The translations under genes and the position numbers were made by a program. A stretch of DNA of 64,000 nt from Gimesia aquarii (lineage in GTDB: Bacteria > Planctomycetota > Planctomycetia > Planctomycetales > Planctomycetaceae), in the NCBI RefSeq assembly GCF_007748175.1, contig NZ_CP037422.1:4210327-4274326 (forward strand), read 5' to 3'. Position 1 is the stretch's first letter. Every line of letters begins with the position of its first letter. The notes under the pieces are model-generated. The model made no database searches. It saw only the letters and a list, made by a program, of their open reading frames with translations, and was not told the DNA's origin. Below are positions 36,077 through 44,137 of the stretch, one piece after another.

Positions 36077-36709
36077 ATGCTTTTTGTATTCACTTCATTA
36101 ATATTACTCAACCTTAATTCGGTTGATGAAGAAACTCCAATCGTAATGGAGTTTCCAGAATATTCTTGTAAACTCACCTTGCCATCGCCTCAATTTAAGT
36201 GGATTGAACAAGAGATACCCCCTGATTCACTGGCAGGGTTTTATGATGACATTGGGACGAAGCTCTTATTCACAGCAAAGAAAATTCCAGCAGGTGTCGT
36301 GCTCAATGAATCTTTAATAAAAGAGATCCAGAGTCCTTTTAATCAACAGGATTCTATTTCAATACAAAGCGGAGAAATGATCACCTTCAGAAAAGTTCCC
36401 TGTTATCAATTTCATATTCGTTTTAAGGAAAATAGTTCCGTTAGAATAATTCGAATTTTCATAGCAAATGGCTATCTTTACGAATTACAGTTGATGGATA
36501 GCAGCCTTCTAATTAAAAATCGAAACCTGTCAGAATATGTTTTTTCAGCGTTTGAGTTTATGGAAACTCCTGATATTCCAATTCCCAACTCGGATTCAAC
36601 TGAAAAGAAACCCTACAATATTGTCAGGATTTTAGTTAGGGTTATATTTTTTACCATTTTAGTTATTAGTGTATTGTTTGCGGTGGCAAAAAGTGCAAAC
36701 AAAAAATAA
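36077..36709 (+). CDS. Hypothetical membrane-anchored protein
   Basis: A 210-residue protein I do not recognise. It begins with a short hydrophobic stretch (LFVFTSLILLNL), which may be a signal peptide. The middle is beta-rich (YSCKLTLPSPQFKW, ITFRKVPCYQFHIRF, IIRIFIANGYLYELQLM), loosely like PsbP/DcrB-type domains that bind small ligands. A C-terminal membrane helix (VRVIFFTILVISVLFAVA) is followed by a lysine tail, so the domain may face the periplasm with a cytoplasmic C-end. It is clearly more AT-rich than its neighbours, which could mean recent acquisition. It is alone between divergent and convergent genes. Confidence 0.6.
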   Translation: MLFVFTSLILLNLNSVDEETPIVMEFPEYSCKLTLPSPQFKWIEQEIPPDSLAGFYDDIGTKLLFTAKKIPAGVVLNESLIKEIQSPFNQQDSISIQSGEMITFRKVPCYQFHIRFKENSSVRIIRIFIANGYLYELQLMDSSLLIKNRNLSEYVFSAFEFMETPDIPIPNSDSTEKKPYNIVRILVRVIFFTILVISVLFAVAKSANKK

Positions 36710-36788
36710 GAAACTTATTTTATCAAAATCAAAAATCTCTATAAGTATAAAGGCACGCTGAAATACTGCAAAGGTTCCTTAAAAGAGC

Positions 36789-37673
36789 CTATTTGGATTG
36801 TAGAGCCTGTTTCGTAAACTCCAACACATGCGGAATGGCTTCACTCACTACAGAAAACGTATGCCGCCCTTTAAGCATGATCCATTCGGGTGGTTGCTTC
36901 AGTTCAATCAGCCGTTCTCGAAAATGTTCATTCATCGTCCGGTCGAATGCCTTGTCAGCGGTGATGATGAGCACGGACATCCCCTTCAGCTTCTCGGCCC
37001 GCTCAATGGGATTAAACTGTTTCCTGACCGCTTCGTCCGAACCAAAGCGGGCGGTGGGCACACGGTACGACTGACCTTTCGGTAAGCCGGTTCGCGGAAA
37101 ATCGAGTAACCCAATCATCGAACTGACAGCAATAAATCGATCGGGATGACGTGCGGCGAAGTTCACACAACCAAAGCCCCCCATCGACCAGCCGGCAATC
37201 GCCCATTGTTGACGTGCAGTGGGCAACTGAAATTCCTGAGTGACGACTGCCAGCACTTCTTCCAGATATGTTTCATAAACGTCCGACTTGCGCACCGGCG
37301 AATTAATATACCAGCCATCATCGCCGTCCGGCAGGATCACAAACAGACCGGAATCGAGTAACTGCTTGCGAACGGCCTTGTCTTCAATTAATGAGAGTTC
37401 ATGTCGACCACGACCATGCAAAATCACCAACATGCGGCGTTTTTCCGGTTTGATCTGTTGCCAATGTTCGGGCAAGACAACCACAGCCCGTTTTCGTTGC
37501 TTGAGATTCCGGCTAAAAAACGTCACTCCCAGAATCCGTGGAAAGAGCTCCTCGGTTTCGATCTTCATTTCCTCAGCTTCTGAATCTATTGCCATAACGA
37601 AACCAGTCTTAAATGACAATATGGTAGAAACGATACAGATCATCAGAAAATACAAAAACAAACGCTGTTGCAT
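36789..37673 (-). CDS. Secreted alpha/beta-hydrolase esterase
   Basis: A protein of about 294 residues from the ATG at 37673; a TTG at 37688 is the longer option. The N-terminus MQQRLFLYFLMICIVSTIL is a signal peptide. The esterase family motifs are RMLVILHGRGRHELS (oxyanion loop), GLFVILPDGDDGWYIN and the nucleophile elbow GWSMGG with its serine. A later Asp (ITADKAFD) and His (LKGRHTFSVV) would finish the triad. It resembles tributyrin esterases, feruloyl-type esterases and S-formylglutathione hydrolase-like proteins. Signal peptide and lineage habit favour an extracellular esterase acting on acylated glycans (inference). Confidence 0.8.
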   Translation of the reverse strand: MQQRLFLYFLMICIVSTILSFKTGFVMAIDSEAEEMKIETEELFPRILGVTFFSRNLKQRKRAVVVLPEHWQQIKPEKRRMLVILHGRGRHELSLIEDKAVRKQLLDSGLFVILPDGDDGWYINSPVRKSDVYETYLEEVLAVVTQEFQLPTARQQWAIAGWSMGGFGCVNFAARHPDRFIAVSSMIGLLDFPRTGLPKGQSYRVPTARFGSDEAVRKQFNPIERAEKLKGMSVLIITADKAFDRTMNEHFRERLIELKQPPEWIMLKGRHTFSVVSEAIPHVLEFTKQALQSK

Positions 37674-37708
37674 CAAGTTACTACCCAAACTGAATCAATG
37701 GAAAGATT

Positions 37709-37840
37709 ACTACCACGAAATACACGAAATTTTTCTATATGAGAAATTGTTGAAAGCAGCAGAGATTGTATCACACACGATTAAAGATATTTTAATTGGA
37801 TGATCATTAATGTTTTCGTGAATTTAGTGTATTTCGTGGT
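37709..37840. repeat. Inverted CCACGAAAT repeat pair, possible decayed GxxExxY element
   Basis: The left arm begins ACTACCACGAAATACACGAA (37709 on) and the right arm (37813-37840) is TTTTCGTGAATTTAGTGTAT then TTCGTGGT, its imperfect reverse complement. The core on the plus strand can be read as EKLLKAAEIVSHTIKDIL before a stop, which has the spacing of the N-terminal helix of GxxExxY proteins often associated with this repeat. The gene-like part is very short, so this is either a decayed element or chance. A related single arm lies at 23091-23123. Confidence 0.55.
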
Positions 37841-37854
37841 TAAAAAATCAGTCC

Positions 37855-39738
37855 TCAGTAAACACGTACTTCACAAATCCGAGCATGGTTGACACCATTC
37901 GATGCGGTCACAACAACACGGACTGCTGACACTGACGATGTTAGTTCGACTTCGTGCATACGTCGACGTTGGTAATTCCCTTCAACCTCTGCTAACAGAA
38001 ACCAGGTTTTTCCATCACAGGCTTCAATGCGATAATCGCGCACCGTTTCAACCTGCGGATCTCCCCACTGCATCTTTGACGTGTATCCATCATGATGACT
38101 GAGTGTCAGATGCCGATGCAAGCCCGTATCAAAAATGAGTTGAATTTCACGCGGTTGAATCGGCACATCCCACTCCAGTTGTAATGTAGCAGGTAAACCC
38201 GCTTTGGGATCAGACAACCAGCGGTGACCTCCAGGATTCGCACGGCCCTCCGGTGCCCCCGCAGGTCCGTGCACGCAGCGCGTCTGACCTGAAACCACAT
38301 TCGCCGCTTCATAGCCAACCTGCTCACTGCTGGCTGAAAAACATGCGGCTCGCGCAAGATCGTTGTGATCCTGATTCTGAATCCCGACCAGATACGCATC
38401 TTCCCGCAACAACTGTTGCTGAACTTGTGCCATCACACCTTGATTCGAAACTAATTCCGACGGCGGCGACTTCTGCTGTACCGCGAACGCGGCTGCGGTC
38501 CCAACCCCCTGCCCGATCACCGCACAGGTTGCCATCACTCGGGTAGAAGAGAAGGCCACATGCGTTGCCGAAATATTACGGCCAGCAAACATCAGATTAG
38601 CTCTATTTTTTGAAATACAGGCAGACAGAGGCACATTATACAGCGAGGGCACCGGATGTTGAGTACAGGGCTCAAGGTCGGGTGCGTCGATGCCTTCCGG
38701 GGGATGTAGATCGAGCGACCAGCCGCCAAAGGCAATCGCATCGGGAAAGTCGCGTGAAGTAAGCAGATCCTGTTCGGTCAGAATATGTTGACCGATGAAC
38801 CGTCGGCTTTCACGTTTGCCGGGGAGAAAACCAAACCAATCCAGCGCCCAGTGCGCTGCTTCAAAGGGATCGTCTCCTGCAGGCGTTCCCGGCGGCCCGT
38901 TCTTCACATGATCCCAGATCCCCATCACGACCGCTAACAACTCATCGCGGATCTCTTCGTTCTGCTTGATCGTATCCAGTACACCGCCCCACTCTGCCCA
39001 CCAGTAACCGTATTCATGCGTCGGTTGCTCTTCACCGGGTGTCGCATAGAGTCGCCGTTTCAATTCGTTTTTTTCAAACTTCCGCGCCCACTCGGGTGCG
39101 ATAAAAGGCATCGGTCGATCATGACGGCGGGCCTGCAGCAAAATCGTAGAACCCAGGCGATGATTGTCTGCCGTTTCAGGAGCCAGTGATTCGTTGAACT
39201 GCTGCCGCCCTTCTCGCCCCTCCATAAACAGGGCTCTGGCCTCTGCTGCCAGTCGACCATCGCCGGTGCAGTCAATGAAAACCTTTGCGTTGATCGTAAA
39301 ACGGTCTTCGGAACTTTGACGTTCTGCAATCGCATGCTCGATTTGATCACCGTTTAACGTGACGGCGGTCACCGCAGTATTGAGCAGTAGAGTGAGATTT
39401 GGCTCCGTCTTGCATTTCTCAAATAAGATCAAATCAAACATCGAAGCTGACCGCTGAGGATTGCGAACACAATTTTCCAGCCGCAACTCTTCGATGATTC
39501 CCCCTTCACGGGCCTCTGTTTCCAGCTCCACCCCACGATCAAAGCCGCCTGTTCCATTCGCCCCGACGATATGCATGCGAATTTCGCTTGAGGCATTTCC
39601 GCCAAGAACAGAACGATCCTGACATAAAATGACCTTGACCCCACAACGGGCCGCAGCGATAGCACAACAGCAGCCCGCCATCCCACCACCGGCGACGAGG
39701 ATCTCGCAATTCAATGTATGTTCTTGTAAGAGGGTCAT
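37855..39738 (-). CDS. FAD-dependent oxidoreductase (FAD_oxidored type) with C-terminal beta-sandwich
   Basis: A protein of 627 residues from the ATG at 39738. The longer start at 39804 is disfavoured because it would run through the consensus promoter of the divergent GntR gene. The N-terminal FAD-binding motif is ILVAGGGMAGCCCAIAAARCG, followed by GGNASSEIRMHIVGANG, typical of the FAD_oxidored family found with sugar-utilisation genes. The motif FIDCTGDGRLAAEARA and later AGRNISATHVAFSSTRVMATCAVIGQGVGTAAA are also family marks. Residues about 470-627 form a discoidin/F5-8C-like region. No signal peptide is seen. It shares the 100-nt intergenic region with the GntR regulator, so it is a likely regulatory target. 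Confidence 0.82.
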   Translation of the reverse strand: MTLLQEHTLNCEILVAGGGMAGCCCAIAAARCGVKVILCQDRSVLGGNASSEIRMHIVGANGTGGFDRGVELETEAREGGIIEELRLENCVRNPQRSASMFDLILFEKCKTEPNLTLLLNTAVTAVTLNGDQIEHAIAERQSSEDRFTINAKVFIDCTGDGRLAAEARALFMEGREGRQQFNESLAPETADNHRLGSTILLQARRHDRPMPFIAPEWARKFEKNELKRRLYATPGEEQPTHEYGYWWAEWGGVLDTIKQNEEIRDELLAVVMGIWDHVKNGPPGTPAGDDPFEAAHWALDWFGFLPGKRESRRFIGQHILTEQDLLTSRDFPDAIAFGGWSLDLHPPEGIDAPDLEPCTQHPVPSLYNVPLSACISKNRANLMFAGRNISATHVAFSSTRVMATCAVIGQGVGTAAAFAVQQKSPPSELVSNQGVMAQVQQQLLREDAYLVGIQNQDHNDLARAACFSASSEQVGYEAANVVSGQTRCVHGPAGAPEGRANPGGHRWLSDPKAGLPATLQLEWDVPIQPREIQLIFDTGLHRHLTLSHHDGYTSKMQWGDPQVETVRDYRIEACDGKTWFLLAEVEGNYQRRRMHEVELTSSVSAVRVVVTASNGVNHARICEVRVY

Positions 39739-39760
39739 TTCGTTTTTATTGCCTTTGAAT

Positions 39761-39788
39761 TTGACACCGCTATTAAATGCCATATAAT
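39761..39788 (+). promoter_or_regulatory. Consensus promoter with palindrome over the -10, GntR gene A
   Basis: TTGACA (39761-39766), a 16-nt spacer and TATAAT (39783-39788) are exact consensus hexamers. The 17-bp stretch ATTAAATGCCATATAAT (39772-39788) is a near-perfect palindrome (7 of 8 pairs) that covers the spacer and the -10. A bound repressor would block transcription of its own gene and might also act on the divergent FAD oxidoreductase gene. Confidence 0.65.
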
Positions 39789-39838
39789 AATCAAAAACAT
39801 CCATTTTTCAATCATAAAATCGTTAAAAACACACTATA

Positions 39839-40552
39839 ATGACACTTATAACCAAAGAGCCACAGAATTCACTGGCACTGGAACTGTCTGAACGCATTCG
39901 ACACCGGATCCAATCTGCTGAGTTCAATGATGGTGATTTTTTTCTCACCGAAGCCGAACTGGCAGAGGAATACAACGTCTCGCGACGAATCGCCCGCGAA
40001 GCTGTGAATCGTTTGTGTGCGCTGGGATTGCTGGAAGGCCGTAAACGAAAAGGACTCATTGTTCGCCATCCCGATCCGGTCGAAGTCTGGGCCAACTGCC
40101 TGCCGTCTCTGGCAAGGTCACAGGAAAAACTGGCCGATCTCGCACAGTTCCGCTATGCCCTGGAAGTGGGTGCTGTGGAAATGGCAGTCAAAAATGCGAG
40201 TGAGGAACAAATCGAACAACTGGCAACTCTGGCCGAAGAGTTCAAACTGATTGCGAGTAAAAAGAAGAACCGCAAACAACGCACCGAACTCGAACGACAA
40301 TTCCATGGGCTGATTCTGGAAATGTCAGGTTCATCGTTTATCGCGGACATGCAGAAGCTATTAGCGACGCTCTTTGAAACATCTTACCCTCCGAGAGAGT
40401 CCCCCGTTTTAGAAGACGACGTGAACGACCGCATCATCTGGCAGCACTTTGAACTCGTCAGCGCAATTCAAGACCGGGATGTGGAACGAGCACGTTCTGT
40501 GATGCGATCCCATTTGAAATACTTATTGATGTCCAAACCAGATATTCCCTGA
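39839..40552 (+). CDS. GntR-family regulator, FCD type (module A)
   Basis: A 237-residue DNA-binding protein. The N-terminal winged helix is at residues about 13-75 (ALELSERIRHRIQSAEFNDGDFFLTEAELAEEYNVSRRIAREAVNRLCALGLLEGRKRKGLIV). The C-terminal FCD ligand domain (about 85-230) has the pattern RYALEVGAVEMAV, FHGLILEMSG and HFELVSAIQDRDVERARSVMRSHLKYL, with His residues that usually bind a metal and a small carboxylate effector. FCD regulators commonly sense sugar acids or organic acids. It is divergent from the FAD oxidoreductase gene and 36 nt upstream of a secreted propeller gene, likely co-transcribed. Confidence 0.88.
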   Translation: MTLITKEPQNSLALELSERIRHRIQSAEFNDGDFFLTEAELAEEYNVSRRIAREAVNRLCALGLLEGRKRKGLIVRHPDPVEVWANCLPSLARSQEKLADLAQFRYALEVGAVEMAVKNASEEQIEQLATLAEEFKLIASKKKNRKQRTELERQFHGLILEMSGSSFIADMQKLLATLFETSYPPRESPVLEDDVNDRIIWQHFELVSAIQDRDVERARSVMRSHLKYLLMSKPDIP

Positions 40553-40588
40553 TAAATTGAATACCAACATTCTTTGAGGTCCATTACA

Positions 40589-41662
40589 ATGAAAAAACAG
40601 ATCCCCTCTCTGATTCCCTTATTGGCCCTGTTCTCTGGCTGCCTGATAAATCTACCTGCTTTGCTCGCGGGAGAGAACTCCACACTCCCCGAAGTGGAAG
40701 TCACCAACGTGCGGCGTGTCTTTCATAATGGAGAACACAATGCGTTTACCGATATGATTGAGTTCAAAGGAAAATACTATCTCACCTTTCGCACATGTCC
40801 GGGTGGCCACATGTTGTTTCCCAGCTCACGCATTCTGGTGATGCAGAGCGATGATACCATAACCTGGAAGCAGGTCGAAGAATTCTCCGTTCCCAAACGC
40901 GATGTACGCGACCCTCATTTTTTGATCTTCAAAGACAAACTGTTTGTGTATACGGGAACCTGGTACTGCGGCGATGCTCCCCCAAAAACCAGAACCCTCA
41001 ATCAACATCTGGGATATGCGGTCTGGACCGCCGATGGTACAAAGTGGTCCAAACCGATCATGCTGGAAGGCACCTACGGTCATTATATCTGGCGGGCCGC
41101 CTCCTATGACGGCAAAGCGTACCTCTGTGGTCGACGCATCAAACATTTCACAGAAGGGGATAAAGATCGCGAACTCATCGAAACCGCGATACTCGAAAGC
41201 GATGACGGTTTAGTATGGAAAACCGCGAGCCTATTCAATGAAAAACAGGGAGACGAAACGGCGTTCCTATTTGAGAAGAACGGCGATCTCTTGGCCATCG
41301 GTCGTAGCGGATCCAAGCCGGCCTGGGTCATGCGTTCGCGGCCTCCCTTTGAAACCTGGGATCGTAAACAATTGGATCGCTACATCGGTGGCCCTTTACT
41401 AGCAAAGTGGGGGAAACATTATCTGGTAGGAGGGCGTCAGCTAAAAAACAGAAAACCGGTGACGTCGCTGTACTGGTTCCAAAACGATCAACTGCACGAA
41501 TTCGCAACTCTTCCGAGCGGTGGTGATAATTCATACCCTGGAATCCTCATTCTGGAACCCGATCATGCGCTGATCTCCTACTACTCCAGTCACGAAAAAG
41601 ACGAGAATGGAAAGCCCATCACGGCAATCTACCTGGCGGACCTCAAGCTGAAAAAAAAATAA
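40589..41662 (+). CDS. Secreted sialidase/BNR-like beta-propeller protein (module A)
   Basis: A 357-residue protein. The ATG at 40589 is supported by GAGGT 8 nt upstream and by a signal peptide (MKKQIPSLIPLLALFSGCLINLPALLAG). LFSGC could also act as a lipobox. The rest is a propeller of short repeats: FTDMIEFKGKYYLTFRT, SDDTITWKQV, DPHFLIFKDKLFVYTG, DDGLVWKTASLF and YPGILILEPDHALISYYSS. Partial Asp-box-like turns (SDDTITW, SDDGLVW) suggest a sialidase or five/six-bladed glycosidase fold. Catalytic residues cannot be named. Its gene follows GntR gene A by 36 nt, suggesting substrate-controlled expression. Confidence 0.72.
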   Translation: MKKQIPSLIPLLALFSGCLINLPALLAGENSTLPEVEVTNVRRVFHNGEHNAFTDMIEFKGKYYLTFRTCPGGHMLFPSSRILVMQSDDTITWKQVEEFSVPKRDVRDPHFLIFKDKLFVYTGTWYCGDAPPKTRTLNQHLGYAVWTADGTKWSKPIMLEGTYGHYIWRAASYDGKAYLCGRRIKHFTEGDKDRELIETAILESDDGLVWKTASLFNEKQGDETAFLFEKNGDLLAIGRSGSKPAWVMRSRPPFETWDRKQLDRYIGGPLLAKWGKHYLVGGRQLKNRKPVTSLYWFQNDQLHEFATLPSGGDNSYPGILILEPDHALISYYSSHEKDENGKPITAIYLADLKLKKK

Positions 41663-41826
41663 TCCGCTCTTCAGACTGACCATGAAATGATAGGACAGCA
41701 ACCGGTATAAGCGGTGAGATCCCTCATATCAAATTCATCTTGTGGGGATTTCACGCGCTGAGTACGATTCCGAGCAAGAATTCCATTCAGATGGTACATG
41801 AAATTCACTTGGAGGTTTCATCAACA

Positions 41827-42858
41827 ATGTGTTGTATTCGAAGCAATTGCGTGTTGTCGTTCGGCTGCTGGCTATTAATCTTTACCAATTTGAGCAATGG
41901 TGCTGAAAAGACAGACACCCTGATGACAAAGATGCTCAGTGACTGGAACGCCCGACAGAAAATTGCGGACTCCATGTTGTATGAGATCCGCGGACACGTG
42001 ATTGTTCCTCGTGATTCATATCTCAGAATAGACGAGAATCAGGGGGTCACTCCCATTCACGATTCAGAATATAATGTCTCTACCGAGCTACTCCTTGATT
42101 TCCAGAACAATCGTGTTCGTAGAACTGAGGAAAGTGAAGTCCTATGTGCCCCTATAAGGTCCTTTATCCCCTATTACGAAGTAGATTTATATGATGGAAC
42201 ACAATATTTCAATTATCAACCGATTGACAAGAATACGAGTGACAGCTGGAAACCAGGTAAATACCAGTCAGAGCTTCATCTAACCGGTTCGAGACCATAT
42301 GGAATGTTCTTTTCACACTATATTGACATCCTATTACTCACTGGGCACGGTAGCATTTATACTCACAACTCACCGGTAACTCCTCAAAAGTTACTAAGAA
42401 CTTCGGTAACATCACATTTCTTTAAGCAAGAGCTAGTCAAATATAAAGGTCGACAATGCATCCTCCTCCAAACAATGCCATCCAAATTAAGAGGAAAAGG
42501 CTACTATAACATAATTGTTGACCCTGCGCACGAAAGCGCCATAGTAAAGTGGTCATCCTTCTATCGAGACCAACTCTATTCAGATATCGAAATCGAACAT
42601 GAATTGACTAAACAGGGTTGGTTGCCTGCAAGATGGACGGAAACATACTATAGCAAACCGAAAATACCAATCACTAAAACAATGTGTGTCAAACGTCGCG
42701 TCTTTAACCCTAAGCTAAAAGACAGTGATTTTAAAATTGAAATCACCCCCGGAATGGTGATCTATGACCGGGCAACGAACTCTGAATTCATCTCCTCTGG
42801 TCCCGGAAAACCCATGATTCCATTGAAAGAATGGAAGTTGAAACATCCAGACGAATAA
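41827..42858 (+). CDS. Hypothetical secreted protein
   Basis: A 343-residue protein from the ATG at 41827, preceded by GGAGG at 41811-41815. The N-terminus has a signal-like stretch (VLSFGCWLLIFTNLSNGAEK). The body is mostly beta-strands (ELLLDFQNNRVRRTEESE, YNIIVDPAHESAIVKWSSF, EIEHELTKQGWLPARWTETYYSK), a layout like the LolA/outer-membrane-lipoprotein-sorting-like proteins common in planctomycetes. No catalytic motif is visible. It is somewhat AT-rich and stands alone between modules A and B, with a 559-nt spacer after it. Function unknown. Confidence 0.6.
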   Translation: MCCIRSNCVLSFGCWLLIFTNLSNGAEKTDTLMTKMLSDWNARQKIADSMLYEIRGHVIVPRDSYLRIDENQGVTPIHDSEYNVSTELLLDFQNNRVRRTEESEVLCAPIRSFIPYYEVDLYDGTQYFNYQPIDKNTSDSWKPGKYQSELHLTGSRPYGMFFSHYIDILLLTGHGSIYTHNSPVTPQKLLRTSVTSHFFKQELVKYKGRQCILLQTMPSKLRGKGYYNIIVDPAHESAIVKWSSFYRDQLYSDIEIEHELTKQGWLPARWTETYYSKPKIPITKTMCVKRRVFNPKLKDSDFKIEITPGMVIYDRATNSEFISSGPGKPMIPLKEWKLKHPDE

Positions 42859-43338
42859 TGTACCGGGTGTCTCTCTCATTCAACTGCTGCTGATTAACAC
42901 CTCTGTTCTTCCAACAACTTCCAGCAAACAAGTTGTATGCGGGGTAAATGAAAGGGACCTTTCCAAAGATTTCCTTTTGCCTCAATTGAGATATGACTGT
43001 CCTGATGGAGGTAGCCAAATTAATTACCATACTCTGCATCAAGGAATTTTGATACTACCAGTCGGGAATTTGGCGATGCCAGTCTGCATACTTGAAATCA
43101 TTGGTTAGAAAATATGCCATCAGTGTTGCAATTGTCGTTTATTTTTGTGGCCACAAGAATTTCATATCGTGCCAGCACTCCTGCACAGGAAGGATTTTGA
43201 AATAATCTCAGGGATACTGACGGAGAATCCCTCAAAGGCGTTTCTAAATTTCACTGCCTGATCCGCAACCTTCAATATCCACGATTGCAAATCGGAATCA
43301 CCTCGATGAGAATCAGCATCCTAAACTATATTAGAAAC
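42859..43338. other. Non-coding spacer before GntR gene B
   Basis: No supported gene lies here. One small hairpin (AGGGAT/ATCCCT around 43209-43232) is seen. A short minus-strand stretch near 43050-43120 reads DFKYADWHRQIPDW before a stop, which looks like a protein end without any matching body, so it may be a gene remnant. The promoter of GntR gene B begins at 43339. Confidence 0.35.
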
Positions 43339-43367
43339 TTGACCCAGACGATATATCACGATATATT
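43339..43367 (+). promoter_or_regulatory. Promoter and palindromic operator of GntR gene B
   Basis: TTGACC (43339-43344), a 17-nt spacer and TATATT (43362-43367) make a good promoter 50 nt before the GntR start. The 18-bp near-palindrome GATATATCACGATATATT (43350-43367) covers the spacer and -10. It matches at 16 of 18 positions the perfect palindrome at 45443-45460 upstream of the DUF1559 operon, so both are probably bound by the same regulator. Confidence 0.7.
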
Positions 43368-43417
43368 AAAGGGTGCAAATCTACAATAAAACGATTTAAC
43401 CGAATAACTGAGTCATT

Positions 43418-44137
43418 ATGGAAGAAGCGCCCAAAAATCTGACCGAGCACTCCTATCAATACATCAAACAGCAAATGGAACGTAATGTTCTGCCCCCTGG
43501 TTCTCGGTTGGTTAACAGGAAACTGGCATCAGAACTGGGAGTCAGTGCGATCCCCGTACGTGAGGCCATCTGTCGTCTTGCCTCTGAAGGCTTTGTCGAA
43601 CACATTCAGGGCTCGGGGGCATTCGTCAGGCAACTCAGCCGGGAAGATTTAGACGAACTATACGTTCTAAGAGACCTCCTGGAAAGTTTTGCTGCAAGCG
43701 AAGCCGCTTTATATATTTCACGCCAGCAGTTAGAAGATCTACAGTTTATCATTGATGAACACCGTGAAATCACAGCCACAATGGTAGAACGTAACGCAAA
43801 ACACACGACTCCGGCGCAGTTCAATCGCTGGGTCGACTGTGAAACAGAATTTCATGAGATCTTGGTGGATGCTTCGCGTAATCGTCTACTGAAAAAAGTC
43901 ATCCAGGAAAATCGGGCCATCACGGCTGTGTTCTATGCCCTGCGACAGTTGAAACACAAAATCATCACACCGGAAAGCGCGGAAGAAACCTGTGCAGGCA
44001 AAGAGCAGTTATTAGCAGCACTGACAAAACGAGACGCTGAACTCTCTCGCAAAATCATGAGTGAGCAAATCCAGGCGGGCCGCCGTGATGTACTTGCTTT
44101 TATGCGAAAACAGGAAAGAGAGAGAAATGCGTCTTAA
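43418..44137 (+). CDS. GntR-family regulator, FCD type (module B)
   Basis: A 239-residue regulator. The winged helix covers residues about 8-70 (YQYIKQQMERNVLPPGSRL, LASELGVSAIPVREAICRLASEGFVEHIQGSGAFV). The FCD domain (about 80-225) has LDELYVLRDLLESFAASEAAL, CETEFHEILVDASRNRLL and EEQLLAALTKRDAELSRKIMSEQI-type helices with the metal-binding Asp/His pattern. Its 3' end overlaps the start of a sialidase-fold gene by 11 nt, so regulator and enzyme are made from one transcript. Palindromes at its own promoter and at 45443-45460 mark it as a likely self-regulator and controller of the next operon. Confidence 0.88.
   Translation: MEEAPKNLTEHSYQYIKQQMERNVLPPGSRLVNRKLASELGVSAIPVREAICRLASEGFVEHIQGSGAFVRQLSREDLDELYVLRDLLESFAASEAALYISRQQLEDLQFIIDEHREITATMVERNAKHTTPAQFNRWVDCETEFHEILVDASRNRLLKKVIQENRAITAVFYALRQLKHKIITPESAEETCAGKEQLLAALTKRDAELSRKIMSEQIQAGRRDVLAFMRKQERERNAS

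Noticed and set aside
36077..36709. AT-rich hypothetical gene as part of a mobile island
   Set aside because: No integrase, transposase, tRNA or direct repeats were seen beside it; composition alone is not enough.
39739..39804. Longer start for the FAD oxidoreductase (ATG at 39804)
   Set aside because: It would cover the consensus promoter and palindrome of the divergent GntR gene and has no ribosome site; the FAD motif begins soon after the ATG at 39738.
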